From the NCBI GenBank assembly GCA_016700415.1, contig CP065018.1, positions 62,001-126,000 of the forward strand: 64,000 nucleotides of DNA, read 5' to 3'. Source of the stretch: Flavobacteriales bacterium (GTDB lineage Bacteria; Bacteroidota; Bacteroidia; Flavobacteriales_F; PHOS-HE28). The notes under the pieces are model-generated. The model saw only the letters and a program-made list of their open reading frames with translations, had not been told where the DNA came from and did not search any database. Of this stretch, positions 1 to 7,957 are shown one piece after another; position 1 is the first letter of the stretch; each line of letters begins with the position of its first letter. A program made the position numbers and the translations under genes.

Positions 1-7
1 TAAGCCT

Positions 8-1888
8 TCAACGTAGCAACTGGACATATCCGGTATACCGCTTCGAGCTGGTCCGGTCCAAAAGGGCGTAGTAGTAAACCCCTTCAGGTACATCGTTGCC
101 ATTCTGTTGATGTTTCCCGCGCCAGATGTCCGAAGCATTTCCGCTTTGGAAGATGTCCTGGCCCCAACGGTCCTTGATGGTCAATGTGAATGCAGCGGGT
201 AGGGAGCGGATCACAAAGCCATCGTTGACCCGGTCATTGTTCGGGCTGAAGACGTTCGGGATGATGGGAGGGCAATCCGGGGCAATGGTCATTACTTGGG
301 TCGAGGTGTGCTGGCCGGAAGGAGAGGTTACGGTGAGTTGGACAGCATAGGACCCTTTCTCCGTCCAGCATACTTCCGGAGGCGTGCTACCTACGTGGCT
401 GTCCGGAATGCCATTCTCGAATTGCCACACCCACTCCGTAGGGCCATGCCGCGAGCTGTCGAGAAAGGTATAGCAGGAGCTAAGGCAGTCATTGTCCGGC
501 ATGGGCACCACATGGAAGATCGATGAAGGTGGAATGTTGGCACATGCGGTAAATGGCACGATCTCCGGTGCATCGATCGCGACCACATCGATCGGCGTTA
601 CTGTTACTGCAAGTGGTTGGCTGCTGTCACTGACCAAGGTCTCCGTGAAGGTCTGGTCCACCACGGATAAATTGTGGTCGTAGGTAAAGCAACCGGCATC
701 GCCGTTCGGCAAGGTGCGCAGGAGGTAGGTGTCCCTCATTTTTCCGGTCACGTGCATATCGCCGACCATGATCAGGCCGCCGTTCGAGGCAGCAACAATA
801 TCCAGCACGTAGTTCGTGAATTGGGGTTCATAGGCGTAGGTCTTGTTCCAATTGATGGTGAGGTCCGAAAGGTTCAGGGACACCACGGCCGGGCTTCGCC
901 CATCACTGGACCCGTGGTCATAGCTTATGGCCAAGGTGCCATCATTGATGAGCGTTGCACATCGTGCTTTTTCTGCGCCATTGCCGCTATCGAAATGCCG
1001 GGTGGCAAGGACCTCGCCGTTCAGGTCCGTTTTGATCAGAAAAATGTCCCATTCACGTTGGATATCGTAGTTGCGTCCGATCAAGTACAAGGAGCCTTGG
1101 GCATCCATTAGGAACGCAGCCAATTCATCATCGTAGGTCGTGTTGAAATGCTTGGTCCAGAGCGGTTCCGCAGCCGCGTTGAGGCGCATCAGGAAGACGT
1201 CCGTAAAGCTGGGTTCCAGCTTGCCTGTGCCGGCCAGGTACAGGTCTCCGTTCCGCGTGATCAGCTTGATGGTGGAAAGTTGGTAGTTGTCCGTGTTGAT
1301 CTGTTTGGACCAAACCACGTTGCCGCCCATATCGATCTTCAAGCAAGCGATCTCCGCATACCCCGATGAACTTGGATAGGTTATGCCAGCGAACAGATAC
1401 CCATCGTCGACGGCTACCACATCGGTGGTACGTAGCCCATTTCCCGCTTCCAGGTACTTGCTCCAAAGCACATTTCCGGCCGGGTCGGTCTGGCTTATCC
1501 AAGTGTGCGAGTTTGTGATCCCGACCAATAGGTATCCATCGCCGTTAGGCATAACATGCTCCAGAAAACTGGTGCTGCTCAGCGCGGAGAACTTCTTACA
1601 CGAAATGAGCCCTCCGGCGTCATTGGTCAACAAAAGCCCGGGATAGACCATCCTGCCCGCATTGGGGTTCGAGAGCTGCATGACCGTGGCGATCACATGG
1701 TCGTTCCGGACAGCTACGGCATTGCCTTGTTCGGTAAAATTCGCGCCGTATGATCGGAAGAACGAAATGTCTTGAGCGTTCAGGTCAATGCTCGAACAAG
1801 CCGAGATCGATCCTGCCAAGAAGGTCGCAGAAATGGACACGCGCAGATAGCGCAACAGATAAATGGTTTGGTGCTTGATCGACATCAT
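8..1888 (-). CDS. T9SS type B secreted protein with PKD domain
   Basis: A 626-residue secreted cargo protein of the type IX secretion system. The N-terminus has a hydrophobic export signal (about residues 10-30) ending in a lipobox-like ISAC at C31. The next 400 residues read as repeated WSK/LAG-type strands resembling a beta-propeller. A PKD-like domain follows at about 455-545 (WVWQFENG, GSYAVQLTVTS). The last 80 residues form a gliding-motility-associated C-terminal domain (NVFSPNNDRVND, DRWGQDIF, PEGVYYYALL), the sorting signal for T9SS type B cargo. The passenger's function is unknown. The gene is complete in the window and transcribed away from the NOR-like genes. Either of two adjacent ATGs could be the start. 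Confidence 0.85.
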   Translation of the reverse strand: MMSIKHQTIYLLRYLRVSISATFLAGSISACSSIDLNAQDISFFRSYGANFTEQGNAVAVRNDHVIATVMQLSNPNAGRMVYPGLLLTNDAGGLISCKKFSALSSTSFLEHVMPNGDGYLLVGITNSHTWISQTDPAGNVLWSKYLEAGNGLRTTDVVAVDDGYLFAGITYPSSSGYAEIACLKIDMGGNVVWSKQINTDNYQLSTIKLITRNGDLYLAGTGKLEPSFTDVFLMRLNAAAEPLWTKHFNTTYDDELAAFLMDAQGSLYLIGRNYDIQREWDIFLIKTDLNGEVLATRHFDSGNGAEKARCATLINDGTLAISYDHGSSDGRSPAVVSLNLSDLTINWNKTYAYEPQFTNYVLDIVAASNGGLIMVGDMHVTGKMRDTYLLRTLPNGDAGCFTYDHNLSVVDQTFTETLVSDSSQPLAVTVTPIDVVAIDAPEIVPFTACANIPPSSIFHVVPMPDNDCLSSCYTFLDSSRHGPTEWVWQFENGIPDSHVGSTPPEVCWTEKGSYAVQLTVTSPSGQHTSTQVMTIAPDCPPIIPNVFSPNNDRVNDGFVIRSLPAAFTLTIKDRWGQDIFQSGNASDIWRGKHQQNGNDVPEGVYYYALLDRTSSKRYTGYVQLLR

Positions 1889-2241
1889 GTGGTAATGAGA
1901 CGCTCAAACGATTTGATAGGCTGCTTGTGCAACGAATTATGCCGCCTGCCAACCCTGTATCGGATGTCCGGGCCGCTGTGCACGATGTGCATAACGCTGC
2001 CCAAGAGCACGCTCTCTGGCCGATTGTTCCAGCGCCGCATTCACTTCCTCTTGTGCGTGACCTTGTATTCCTTGCCGTCGGCGGCCTCACCAGCTCCATG
2101 ATCCTCAGTGCTCCTGGTGCCCTAAGCGGTGGATACGATGAAGGAGCGTATATCCAAGAGGAGCCTTTCGAGAGGAGGGGGCCAGTCGAAGGGATATCGA
2201 TGTGTTGGTGCCGGAAGTGCATAGCGCGGCATCTCCTGAAA
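1889..2241. other. Intergenic region without a supportable gene
   Basis: About 350 bases separate the T9SS gene from the NOR-like operon. Open frames on both strands give low-complexity, Arg/Pro/Ser-rich translations typical of GC-rich non-coding DNA. On the minus strand a short frame ending near 2045 reads like an orphan C-terminus (GKEYKVTHKRK then stop), but it has no start and is interrupted by a stop 26 codons upstream. I see no hairpin or RNA gene here. Confidence 0.4.
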
Positions 2242-2257
2242 TATGACCTATGTCATA
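2242..2257. promoter_or_regulatory. CRP/FNR-type operator upstream of the NorC-like gene
   Basis: A perfect inverted repeat TATGAC-N4-GTCATA. Its N4 spacing and central GA/TC are those of FNR-type sites (TTGAT-N4-ATCAA). Its centre (2249.5) lies about 42 bases upstream of the start point predicted from the TACGTTTG box at 2278-2285, which is the class II activator position. A receiver-CRP fusion regulator is encoded nearby at 4189-5250. A 12-of-14 match recurs at 7052-7065. Confidence 0.65.
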
Positions 2258-2277
2258 AAAAGGAAGGACCGGTCCGG

Positions 2278-2285
2278 TACGTTTG
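2278..2285 (+). promoter_or_regulatory. Bacteroidota -7 box TACGTTTG for the NOR-like operon
   Basis: An exact match to the Bacteroidota housekeeping -7 consensus TAnnTTTG. The usual -33 TTTG is absent at the expected distance, where the sequence is AAAAAGGAAGG. This fits a promoter that needs the activator bound at 2242-2257. The implied leader before the ATG at 2297 is only about five bases. Confidence 0.55.
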
Positions 2286-2296
2286 TACGTGCATTC

Positions 2297-2776
2297 ATGT
2301 CCAAGAAGCAAATGGTCCCGAACGGGTCGCTAGAGCCGAGTGGGGTTGGTGTACGCCAGCGTCGCACGGTCTATTTCATCTTGATCGGGCTATTCGTCCT
2401 ACAATCCGGGCTTATCTATACGGTGTCCACGGAAGCATCTTCGCCTGCTGCGGAATTGAACGCTTCGGCCCGACGCGGCGAAGCCCTGTACCGGGAGTTC
2501 AACTGCACGGCCTGCCACCAATTCTACGGCTTGGGTGGCCACATGGGGCCGGACCTCACCAACGTGGCCATAGCGCAAGGGAAGGGTCCGGAGTATGCGC
2601 GTGCCTTTATCCTGCACGGTTCGGGACGCATGCCCATGTTGGGCGTATCGAAGGAACAGGCCGACGATCTCGTCGCCTTCCTTGAAGCCGTTGCAGCCAC
2701 CGGTACCTATCCCATCCGGAACCTGGACCTCACACCGTGGGGAACCTACCAACAGATGCATGGCGATGCGAAGTGA
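2297..2776 (+). CDS. NorC-like membrane-anchored cytochrome c
   Basis: A 159-residue electron-delivery subunit for the oxidase encoded just downstream. One N-terminal membrane helix (about residues 24-42, VYFILIGLFVLQSG) anchors a periplasmic cytochrome c domain. The heme motif is CTACH (C70, C73, H74), followed by GPDLTNV, as in NorC subunits of nitric oxide reductase. RMPML near residue 112 supplies the likely Met ligand. An upstream in-frame ATG at 2243 lies inside the operator palindrome, so I place the start at 2297; 2312 is also possible. The stop codon overlaps the start of the oxidase gene, so the two are translated as a pair. Confidence 0.82.
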   Translation: MSKKQMVPNGSLEPSGVGVRQRRTVYFILIGLFVLQSGLIYTVSTEASSPAAELNASARRGEALYREFNCTACHQFYGLGGHMGPDLTNVAIAQGKGPEYARAFILHGSGRMPMLGVSKEQADDLVAFLEAVAATGTYPIRNLDLTPWGTYQQMHGDAK

Positions 2777-4169
2777 GCTGACTCCTGCCAAGGGCTTTGT
2801 GATCGCGGGTCTGCTGTCCTTGTGGTGCGGGGCGCTCTTCGGGGTCATTGGATCGTGGCAACATGTGGTGCCCAATGTGGTGGACGCTATTCCTTTCGTG
2901 AAGTCGCGGCCCTTGCACGTGTCCCTGGTGATCGCATGGATCTTCCTCACTGCGGTGGGCGGCGTGTACCATTACCTGCCTCGGATCGTTGGCGCACCCC
3001 TGCACTCCACGCGGCTGGCCTGGTTGCACTTGGCGGTGTTCATCGGGACCGGCATCGCCGTGATCGCCTCGTATTTCATGGGCCGCTTCGGCGGAAGGGA
3101 GTATTGGGAGTTCCCGCCCGTGCTGGGCATTCCGATCGCCTTGTCCTGGGGTTTGCTGATCTACAACTTCTTCCGCACGGCGAACAAGCACAAAGGTCCG
3201 TGGCCGGCCTACCTGTGGATGTGGGCCACTGGTATCGTGTTCTTCCTGATCACCTATGCCGAGGCGAACCTCTATCTCTTTCCGCACTTCACCGGCAATA
3301 TGGTACGCGAGATCACCGTGCAGTGGAAGGCCTATGGTGCGCTCACCGGATCTTGGAATATGTTGGTCTACGGCACTGCAATGGTGGTGATGGAACGCAG
3401 CACCGGAAACATGGCCATCGCCCGCTCCAAGACGGCCTATCTCTTGTTCGGACTCGGCTTCACCAACCTCCTGTTCGGCTGGGCACACCACATCTATCCC
3501 GTGCCGTCCGCCTTGTGGATCCGCATGCTCGCCTATGCGATCAGCATGACCGAGTGGATCATTCTGGCGCGTATGATCCACCAATGGCGCACCACCGTGG
3601 AAGATGGCAAGCGCGGCAGTTCCACCCTGTTCGGACGCTTCCTCTTCGCCGGTGAAGTCTGGGTCTTCCTTAACCTCGGGGTCGCGTTGCTCATCTCCAT
3701 TCCCGCCATCAACCTGTTCGCGCATGGTACGCACATCGTCGTTGCGCACGCCATGGGCAGCACCATCGGCATCAACACCACCATCCTCTTCGCATCGGTG
3801 TTCTTCATTGCGGGAAGAGCGCCATCCGGATCGATGCGGGCAGGCTTTTGGATCTTCAATGGCTCCTTGCTCGCCTTCTGGATCTGCCTGATCGGTGCGG
3901 GTTTGGTGAAGGGCTGGTTCACGGTGATGAGCGATCTGCCCTTCCAAACGATCACGGAGAAGATATGGCCCTACATCGCAGGTTTTGCCGTGAGCGGTAT
4001 CGGCTTGTTCACGGGCCTGAGCATGTTGGTGTGGGGTGCATTGAAGGTCTTGTTGGCCTCCAACAGCAAAGAAGTGGTGTATGGGCACAAGGCCTATGGG
4101 CTTGATGCGGTCCCGGTGGAAGATGGGCGACCTTCCGTGCCAGAGAAGCCCATGCTACACCGGCGATGA
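2760..4169 (+). CDS. NorB-like heme-copper oxidase superfamily catalytic subunit
   Basis: A 469-residue, roughly 12-helix membrane protein of the NOR/cbb3 branch of the heme-copper oxidases. Visible ligands are H53 (low-spin heme), the H243-H244 pair (WAHHIYPVP, metal site) and H330 (high-spin heme) in THIVVAHAMG. Two features differ from canonical cNOR. The second His of the C-terminal HxH is Met (H330-A-M332), and the helix that should carry H-x3-E reads TVQWKAYGALTGSWN with neither residue. It may be a divergent NO reductase or a related enzyme. The pairing with a NorC-like subunit and the overlap with it support a two-subunit complex. The start is ATG 2760 or 2766. Confidence 0.8.
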   Translation: MAMRSELTPAKGFVIAGLLSLWCGALFGVIGSWQHVVPNVVDAIPFVKSRPLHVSLVIAWIFLTAVGGVYHYLPRIVGAPLHSTRLAWLHLAVFIGTGIAVIASYFMGRFGGREYWEFPPVLGIPIALSWGLLIYNFFRTANKHKGPWPAYLWMWATGIVFFLITYAEANLYLFPHFTGNMVREITVQWKAYGALTGSWNMLVYGTAMVVMERSTGNMAIARSKTAYLLFGLGFTNLLFGWAHHIYPVPSALWIRMLAYAISMTEWIILARMIHQWRTTVEDGKRGSSTLFGRFLFAGEVWVFLNLGVALLISIPAINLFAHGTHIVVAHAMGSTIGINTTILFASVFFIAGRAPSGSMRAGFWIFNGSLLAFWICLIGAGLVKGWFTVMSDLPFQTITEKIWPYIAGFAVSGIGLFTGLSMLVWGALKVLLASNSKEVVYGHKAYGLDAVPVEDGRPSVPEKPMLHRR

Positions 4170-4188
4170 GCCTTGTACGGAACGGCGC

Positions 4189-5250
4189 TCAGATATTCGC
4201 TAACCGTGCCAACCCGCGCTTGTCCGCGATCTTGATGTCCCTTCCCTGGGATTCGATCAGCCCTTCGTCTTTCAGGTCGGTGAGGCACCGGATGAGCGAT
4301 TCGGTGGCGGTGCCCACGATAGCGGCAAGGTCGTCGCGACTGATGCGCACGCCTAGGTTTTCCGACGGGTCCTTGCTGAAGCGTTCGTGCAGTTGCAACA
4401 GCGCTTGTGCCACCCGTTGGCGGACGCTGGCGTAGGCCAATTGCAGCAGGCGCTCCTGCCGTTCGTTCACGTCGTGGGTGAGCATGCGGATGAAGCGCAT
4501 CGACACGTCGCGGTCGCGGTAGAGCAGGCGTAGCAGGTCCTCGCGTGGCACCATGGCCACTTCGCTTTCCTCCAGGGCCTCCGCGGTCTCCGTGGCATGG
4601 CCGCCTTCCAATAGGCCGAGGTAGCCGATGAAGTCGCCCGGCACGTGCAGGCCGGTGACGAACTCTTTACCGTCGTTGTTCACTTTGAAGGTGCGCACTT
4701 TGCCTGAGACCAAGAACGGCACGGTGCGCATTTCGTCGCCTTCGTGGAAGAGGATCCCCTTGCGCTCCACGTTGCGCGTCTTCCGGTCCTTGCTGATGTC
4801 GTCCAAGGCGGATACGCCGCGCGCCTGATCCATGAAGTCGTTCAATCCGTCGAGGGTCCGGTCGAAACCTTTTCGGAACAGGTCACTGCGTTTGATCCGG
4901 CCCTCGATGGCGTTCAGCAGCTCACTTTCCTCGAAGGGCTTTGTGAGGTAGTCGTCGGCACCGAGCTCCATGCCGCGCCGCACGTCGCCGCGCTCGGCCT
5001 TGGCGGTGAGGAAGATGAAGGGGATCTCGGCGGTGTCCGGCGAGCGGCCCAGCATGTGCAGTACACCGTAGCCGTCCAGCTCGGGCATCATGATGTCGCA
5101 CAGGATGAGGTCGGGCATTTCCTTGCGGGCGATATCCACGCCCTGCTTGCCGTTCCCGGCTTTCAGTACGCGGTAGTGGGCGAGCTCGAGCATTTCGGCA
5201 GTGTTGTCGCGCACATCCGCGTCGTCCTCGATGAGCAAAAGGGTCTTCAT
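4189..5250 (-). CDS. Response regulator with receiver and CRP/FNR-type DNA-binding output
   Basis: A 353-residue transcription factor. Residues 1-120 are a receiver domain with acidic pocket EDD (8-10), phospho-acceptor D52 (CDIMMPELDGYG) and K104 (LTKPFEE). Residues 150-270 form a cyclic-nucleotide-binding-like beta-roll (LFHEGDE, HVPGDFIGYLGLL). The C-terminus is a CRP-type helix-turn-helix (RDDLAAIVGTATESLIRCL) that keeps the Glu and Arg CRP/FNR proteins use to read TGA half-sites. It overlaps the 3' end of the kinase gene by four bases, so the pair is a two-component system. The gene converges on the NOR-like operon. The palindromes at 2242 and 7052 are plausible targets; that link is inferred. 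Confidence 0.88.
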   Translation of the reverse strand: MKTLLLIEDDADVRDNTAEMLELAHYRVLKAGNGKQGVDIARKEMPDLILCDIMMPELDGYGVLHMLGRSPDTAEIPFIFLTAKAERGDVRRGMELGADDYLTKPFEESELLNAIEGRIKRSDLFRKGFDRTLDGLNDFMDQARGVSALDDISKDRKTRNVERKGILFHEGDEMRTVPFLVSGKVRTFKVNNDGKEFVTGLHVPGDFIGYLGLLEGGHATETAEALEESEVAMVPREDLLRLLYRDRDVSMRFIRMLTHDVNERQERLLQLAYASVRQRVAQALLQLHERFSKDPSENLGVRISRDDLAAIVGTATESLIRCLTDLKDEGLIESQGRDIKIADKRGLARLANI

Positions 5251-6455
5251 GTTCCGTGTTTGATTTTTGGGATGCGCACATTGAACGTGGATCCTTCCCC
5301 GGGCGTACTGGTGAAGGTGATGGTGCCGCCCATCAGGTCAAGGTATCGCTTCACTAAGTTCAGTCCGAGGCCGGTGCCTTGGATGGTGAGCACGTTCTGG
5401 GCGCGGAAGAAGGGTTCGAAGAGATGGGCCTGGTCAGCGGACGGGATGCCCATTCCCTTGTCGATCACTGCGACGCGCAGGCAGCCGTTGTCCACCGACG
5501 TGCGCAGGATGACAGGCCGCCCTTCGGGAGAGTACTTGATCGCGTTCGTCACTAAGTTGGTGATGGTGTTCACGAGCGTGCTGTGGTCCAGGGTCACGGT
5601 GCGCTCATCGCTTGTGTGGTCAAACTCCAAGGCCTGTCCGGGCTTGGTCATTCCGCGCAGTTCCTCGATGAGGCCGATGCACAGATGTACGATGTCGAGG
5701 TCTTCGGGCACGGAGGGGAGGTCACCTTGGCCGATCCGCTCGAAAGAGAGGAAGTCGTTAAGGATGGCGGTGAGGTCGCGCACCTTGGCACGGATCCGCT
5801 GCACGTGTTTGTGGACTTTCTCATTACCCGGTCCCTCGGTGTAGCGCGCGATCAGGTCTGCCGAACCCATGATGGTGCTGAGCGGAGTGCGGAATTCATG
5901 CGAGGCCATGGAGACGAAGCGTGATTTCAGTGCGCTGAGTTCCTTCTCCCGCTCCAAGGCAAGTTCCACCGCGCGCGCGCCCTTCGCAAGTTCCGCCGTG
6001 CGTTCCTCCACGCGCTTCTCGAGCTCCGCCGTATTGCGCTGCAGCGCGTCTTCCGCCTTCCTCCGTTCGGTGATGTCCGTCACCAAGGCCATCACGTACA
6101 GCTCCTTGTCCACCGTAAAATGGTTCAGGCCCACTTCAACGGGGAAGATGGTGCCGTCCTTGCGCACCCCGTTCAGTTCACGCCCTCGCCCCATGTGGCG
6201 TTTGGCGGGCCGGGCATTGTAGTTGGACCGTTGTGCCAGGTGCGCGGTGCGGAAGCTCTTCGGCAGAAGCAGATCGATGGAACGGCCGAGCAGATCCCCT
6301 TCCTCGTAACCGAACATCTCCAGCAGGCGCGGGTTGTTCATGCGGACGGTCCCGGTGCGGTCCACCAGCACCAGCCCTTCCGCCGCGGTGCTGAACAGCA
6401 ACTCGCGCACCCGTTCCAAATGGACCGGATCGACATTGGATTCTCCTTGGGACAT
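5247..6455 (-). CDS. PAS-domain sensor histidine kinase
   Basis: A 402-residue soluble kinase with no membrane helix. The PAS domain (about 15-130) contains ELNGVRKDGTIFPVEV and ends in a DITERRKAE linker. A coiled coil follows (135-175). The HisKA helix has phospho-acceptor H186 (MASHEFRTPLS), and the ATPase domain has NAIKYS, DKGMGIP and GTGLGLNLVKRY. H72 aligns by eye with the heme-ligating His of FixL (H..Y.......G.GR spacing), so an O2- or NO-sensing heme PAS is possible but unproven. The stop overlaps the start of the receiver-CRP gene, giving a coupled kinase-regulator operon next to the NOR-like genes. Confidence 0.88.
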   Translation of the reverse strand: MSQGESNVDPVHLERVRELLFSTAAEGLVLVDRTGTVRMNNPRLLEMFGYEEGDLLGRSIDLLLPKSFRTAHLAQRSNYNARPAKRHMGRGRELNGVRKDGTIFPVEVGLNHFTVDKELYVMALVTDITERRKAEDALQRNTAELEKRVEERTAELAKGARAVELALEREKELSALKSRFVSMASHEFRTPLSTIMGSADLIARYTEGPGNEKVHKHVQRIRAKVRDLTAILNDFLSFERIGQGDLPSVPEDLDIVHLCIGLIEELRGMTKPGQALEFDHTSDERTVTLDHSTLVNTITNLVTNAIKYSPEGRPVILRTSVDNGCLRVAVIDKGMGIPSADQAHLFEPFFRAQNVLTIQGTGLGLNLVKRYLDLMGGTITFTSTPGEGSTFNVRIPKIKHGT

Positions 6456-6471
6456 CTAAGTCCGGGCGAAG

Positions 6472-7017
6472 TTATTCGCCATCGGCCTCGGCCGTGCCCA
6501 AAAGCGAGGCCAGACCGGTCCGTTCATCGTAGACCCGCCAGCGACGGATGGGCTGTGAGTAGAGGTTCAGAGTGATCGCACGTCCCGTTCCGGCGTTGGA
6601 ATGCCGGTGGATACAGTTTTTGGCCGCCATGTAGGATAGGCTGCCGACGCCGAGGGTCTTCTCCCCATGGAGCCTGAACTTCCCGTCGGCATTGGCCTTG
6701 AAGCGCTCTTCCCGCACCGACCCCAGTACAGGCTTGATCCACGCCATTTGGCTGTCATAGTCATGGATGCTGGTACTTTGCCCCGGTTCATAACCGATCA
6801 GCATCAGTTCAAAATCGTGCGTGCGGTGGATGCACTGCCGCGTGTAGTGCCGGCTGTTCCATTGGCTGAACGAGACCAGTTCCTCGGGTGGGATGGACGT
6901 CCGCAACAAGGCATCGGTGTAACCCGCGGGATGGGATTCCCGGTCGAGGGCACGCACCAGCTCGGCAAGCGAACCGATCGTTTCCGAAAGGAGGCCGGGT
7001 TCCAGTATCAGAGCCAT
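6472..7017 (-). CDS. Cysteine dioxygenase-like cupin
   Basis: A 181-residue cupin of the cysteine dioxygenase family, which oxidises cysteine to cysteine sulfinate with a mononuclear iron. The first metal motif reads GQSTSIHDYDSQMAW, so the usual HxH is H85-D-Y87. The third ligand is in NCIHRHS (H137 or H139), and the family's conserved Tyr is kept in LNLYSQP (Y153). Tyr in place of the second His may be a lineage variant or alter metal binding. It is divergent from the universal stress protein gene, and a CRP/FNR-type palindrome lies between them. A TAACCTTG box abuts the start, suggesting a leaderless or nearly leaderless message. Confidence 0.75.
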   Translation of the reverse strand: MALILEPGLLSETIGSLAELVRALDRESHPAGYTDALLRTSIPPEELVSFSQWNSRHYTRQCIHRTHDFELMLIGYEPGQSTSIHDYDSQMAWIKPVLGSVREERFKANADGKFRLHGEKTLGVGSLSYMAAKNCIHRHSNAGTGRAITLNLYSQPIRRWRVYDERTGLASLLGTAEADGE

Positions 7018-7051
7018 GGCCCAAGGTTAGCGGAACGTGGGCGTTTGGACG

Positions 7052-7065
7052 ATGACCTTTGTCAG
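7052..7065. promoter_or_regulatory. Second CRP/FNR-type operator, between cupin and universal stress genes
   Basis: ATGAC-CTTT-GTCAG matches the operator at 2242-2257 in 12 of 14 positions (ATGACCTATGTCAT). Its centre lies about 42 bases from the cupin start codon on the minus strand and about 55 from the predicted start point of the stress-protein gene. Neither direction shows a clear -33 box. Confidence 0.5.
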
Positions 7066-7099
7066 CCGGGCCAAGCTGCCGGGGGCGGAAGCGGTCCGC

Positions 7100-7107
7100 T
7101 ACCTTTG
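7100..7107 (+). promoter_or_regulatory. Bacteroidota -7 box TACCTTTG for the universal stress gene
   Basis: An exact TAnnTTTG match lying 18 bases before the ATG at 7126, implying a leader of about 12 bases. Confidence 0.5.
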
Positions 7108-7125
7108 TGCTTTCGATCCCACACC

Positions 7126-7947
7126 ATGGCCCACATTCTGCTCCCCACGGACTTCAGCGACAATGCACTCCACGCCTGCGCCTATGCGGGCGGTTTGTTC
7201 GGCGCGGAGGACAATGTCTACACCTTGATGCACGCCTATATCGACGCGGCCCCGTCCATCAGTACCTGGCCCGGCATGGCGGATGAGCTCTACAAGGCCT
7301 CGGTGGCGGGCATGGGCACATGGGCCGAACGTGCCCGGGCCTTGCCCGAGCTTGAAGGTGCGGTCGTAAGGACGGAGGTGATGTACGGCATTCTGCCAGA
7401 CGTACTTAACGGACTGGCCGAGGAAAAGCGTGGGGATATCGTGGTGATGGGCACCCAAGGGAGCTCGGGCAGTGACCTGCTGGGCAGCAACGCAGGAGCC
7501 GTGGTGAAGCACAGCAAAGTGCCCGTGCTGGTGGTGCCGAACAAGGCCGTACCGAAGCCCGTGAAGCGGATCATGTACGCCGAAGACGACAGGCATGTAG
7601 AGGTGACCGGCAGCCGGATGCTGCTCGACATCGCACTGCGCACCAAGGCTGAAGTGGTGCTGGCCCATGTGCTGAAGGACCCCGATGACGTGCCGGACCC
7701 GGATGTGGTGGCCATGTATGAGGAACTGTTACAGGCCGTGCCGCACCGTTTTATTTCCGGTGAGGGCAAGGACATCGCCGGGGTGATCGACTTCCTCGCG
7801 GATCAGGAGGGTGCGGACATGGTGGCCGTCCTGCACCGGCATAGCGGCTTTATCGAGGGCCTCTTCCGCACCAGCACCGCCAAGCGCTTGGCGCTGCACA
7901 CGCACATCCCATTGCTCGTGCTGCAACAGCTCGACCCACAGGGGTGA
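7126..7947 (+). CDS. Tandem-domain universal stress protein
   Basis: A 273-residue cytoplasmic protein of two fused UspA-type domains. Domain 1 (1-143) starts ILLPTDFSDNALHACAYAG and carries the ATP-binding signature GTQGSSGSDLLGSNAGAVV followed by VPVLVVP. Domain 2 (about 148-273) starts KRIMYAED and ends FRTSTAKRLALHTHIPLLVL; its glycine motif is degenerate, as is common for the second domain. Such proteins respond to stress, starvation or oxygen limitation. The upstream CRP/FNR-like palindrome and the neighbouring NOR-like genes suggest control by oxygen or NO. The ATG at 7126 is chosen because the -7 box is directly upstream and the family N-terminus begins there. Confidence 0.88.
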   Translation: MAHILLPTDFSDNALHACAYAGGLFGAEDNVYTLMHAYIDAAPSISTWPGMADELYKASVAGMGTWAERARALPELEGAVVRTEVMYGILPDVLNGLAEEKRGDIVVMGTQGSSGSDLLGSNAGAVVKHSKVPVLVVPNKAVPKPVKRIMYAEDDRHVEVTGSRMLLDIALRTKAEVVLAHVLKDPDDVPDPDVVAMYEELLQAVPHRFISGEGKDIAGVIDFLADQEGADMVAVLHRHSGFIEGLFRTSTAKRLALHTHIPLLVLQQLDPQG

Positions 7948-7957
7948 GCCGATCGTG

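Noticed and set aside
2047..2125. Minus-strand orphan tail GKEYKVTHKRK
   Set aside because: It looks like a protein C-terminus but is closed off by an upstream stop after 26 codons and has no start, so a gene cannot be supported.
1927..2685. Open frame running from the 1.9-kb gap into the NorC-like gene
   Set aside because: It overlaps the NorC-like gene in another frame and reads as non-protein-like sequence; the operator and -7 box lie inside it.
2730..4088. Long open frame antisense to the NorB-like gene
   Set aside because: Its translation is rich in Arg, His, Gly and Pro with no domain, as expected for the complement of a GC-rich gene; the opposite strand encodes an unmistakable oxidase.
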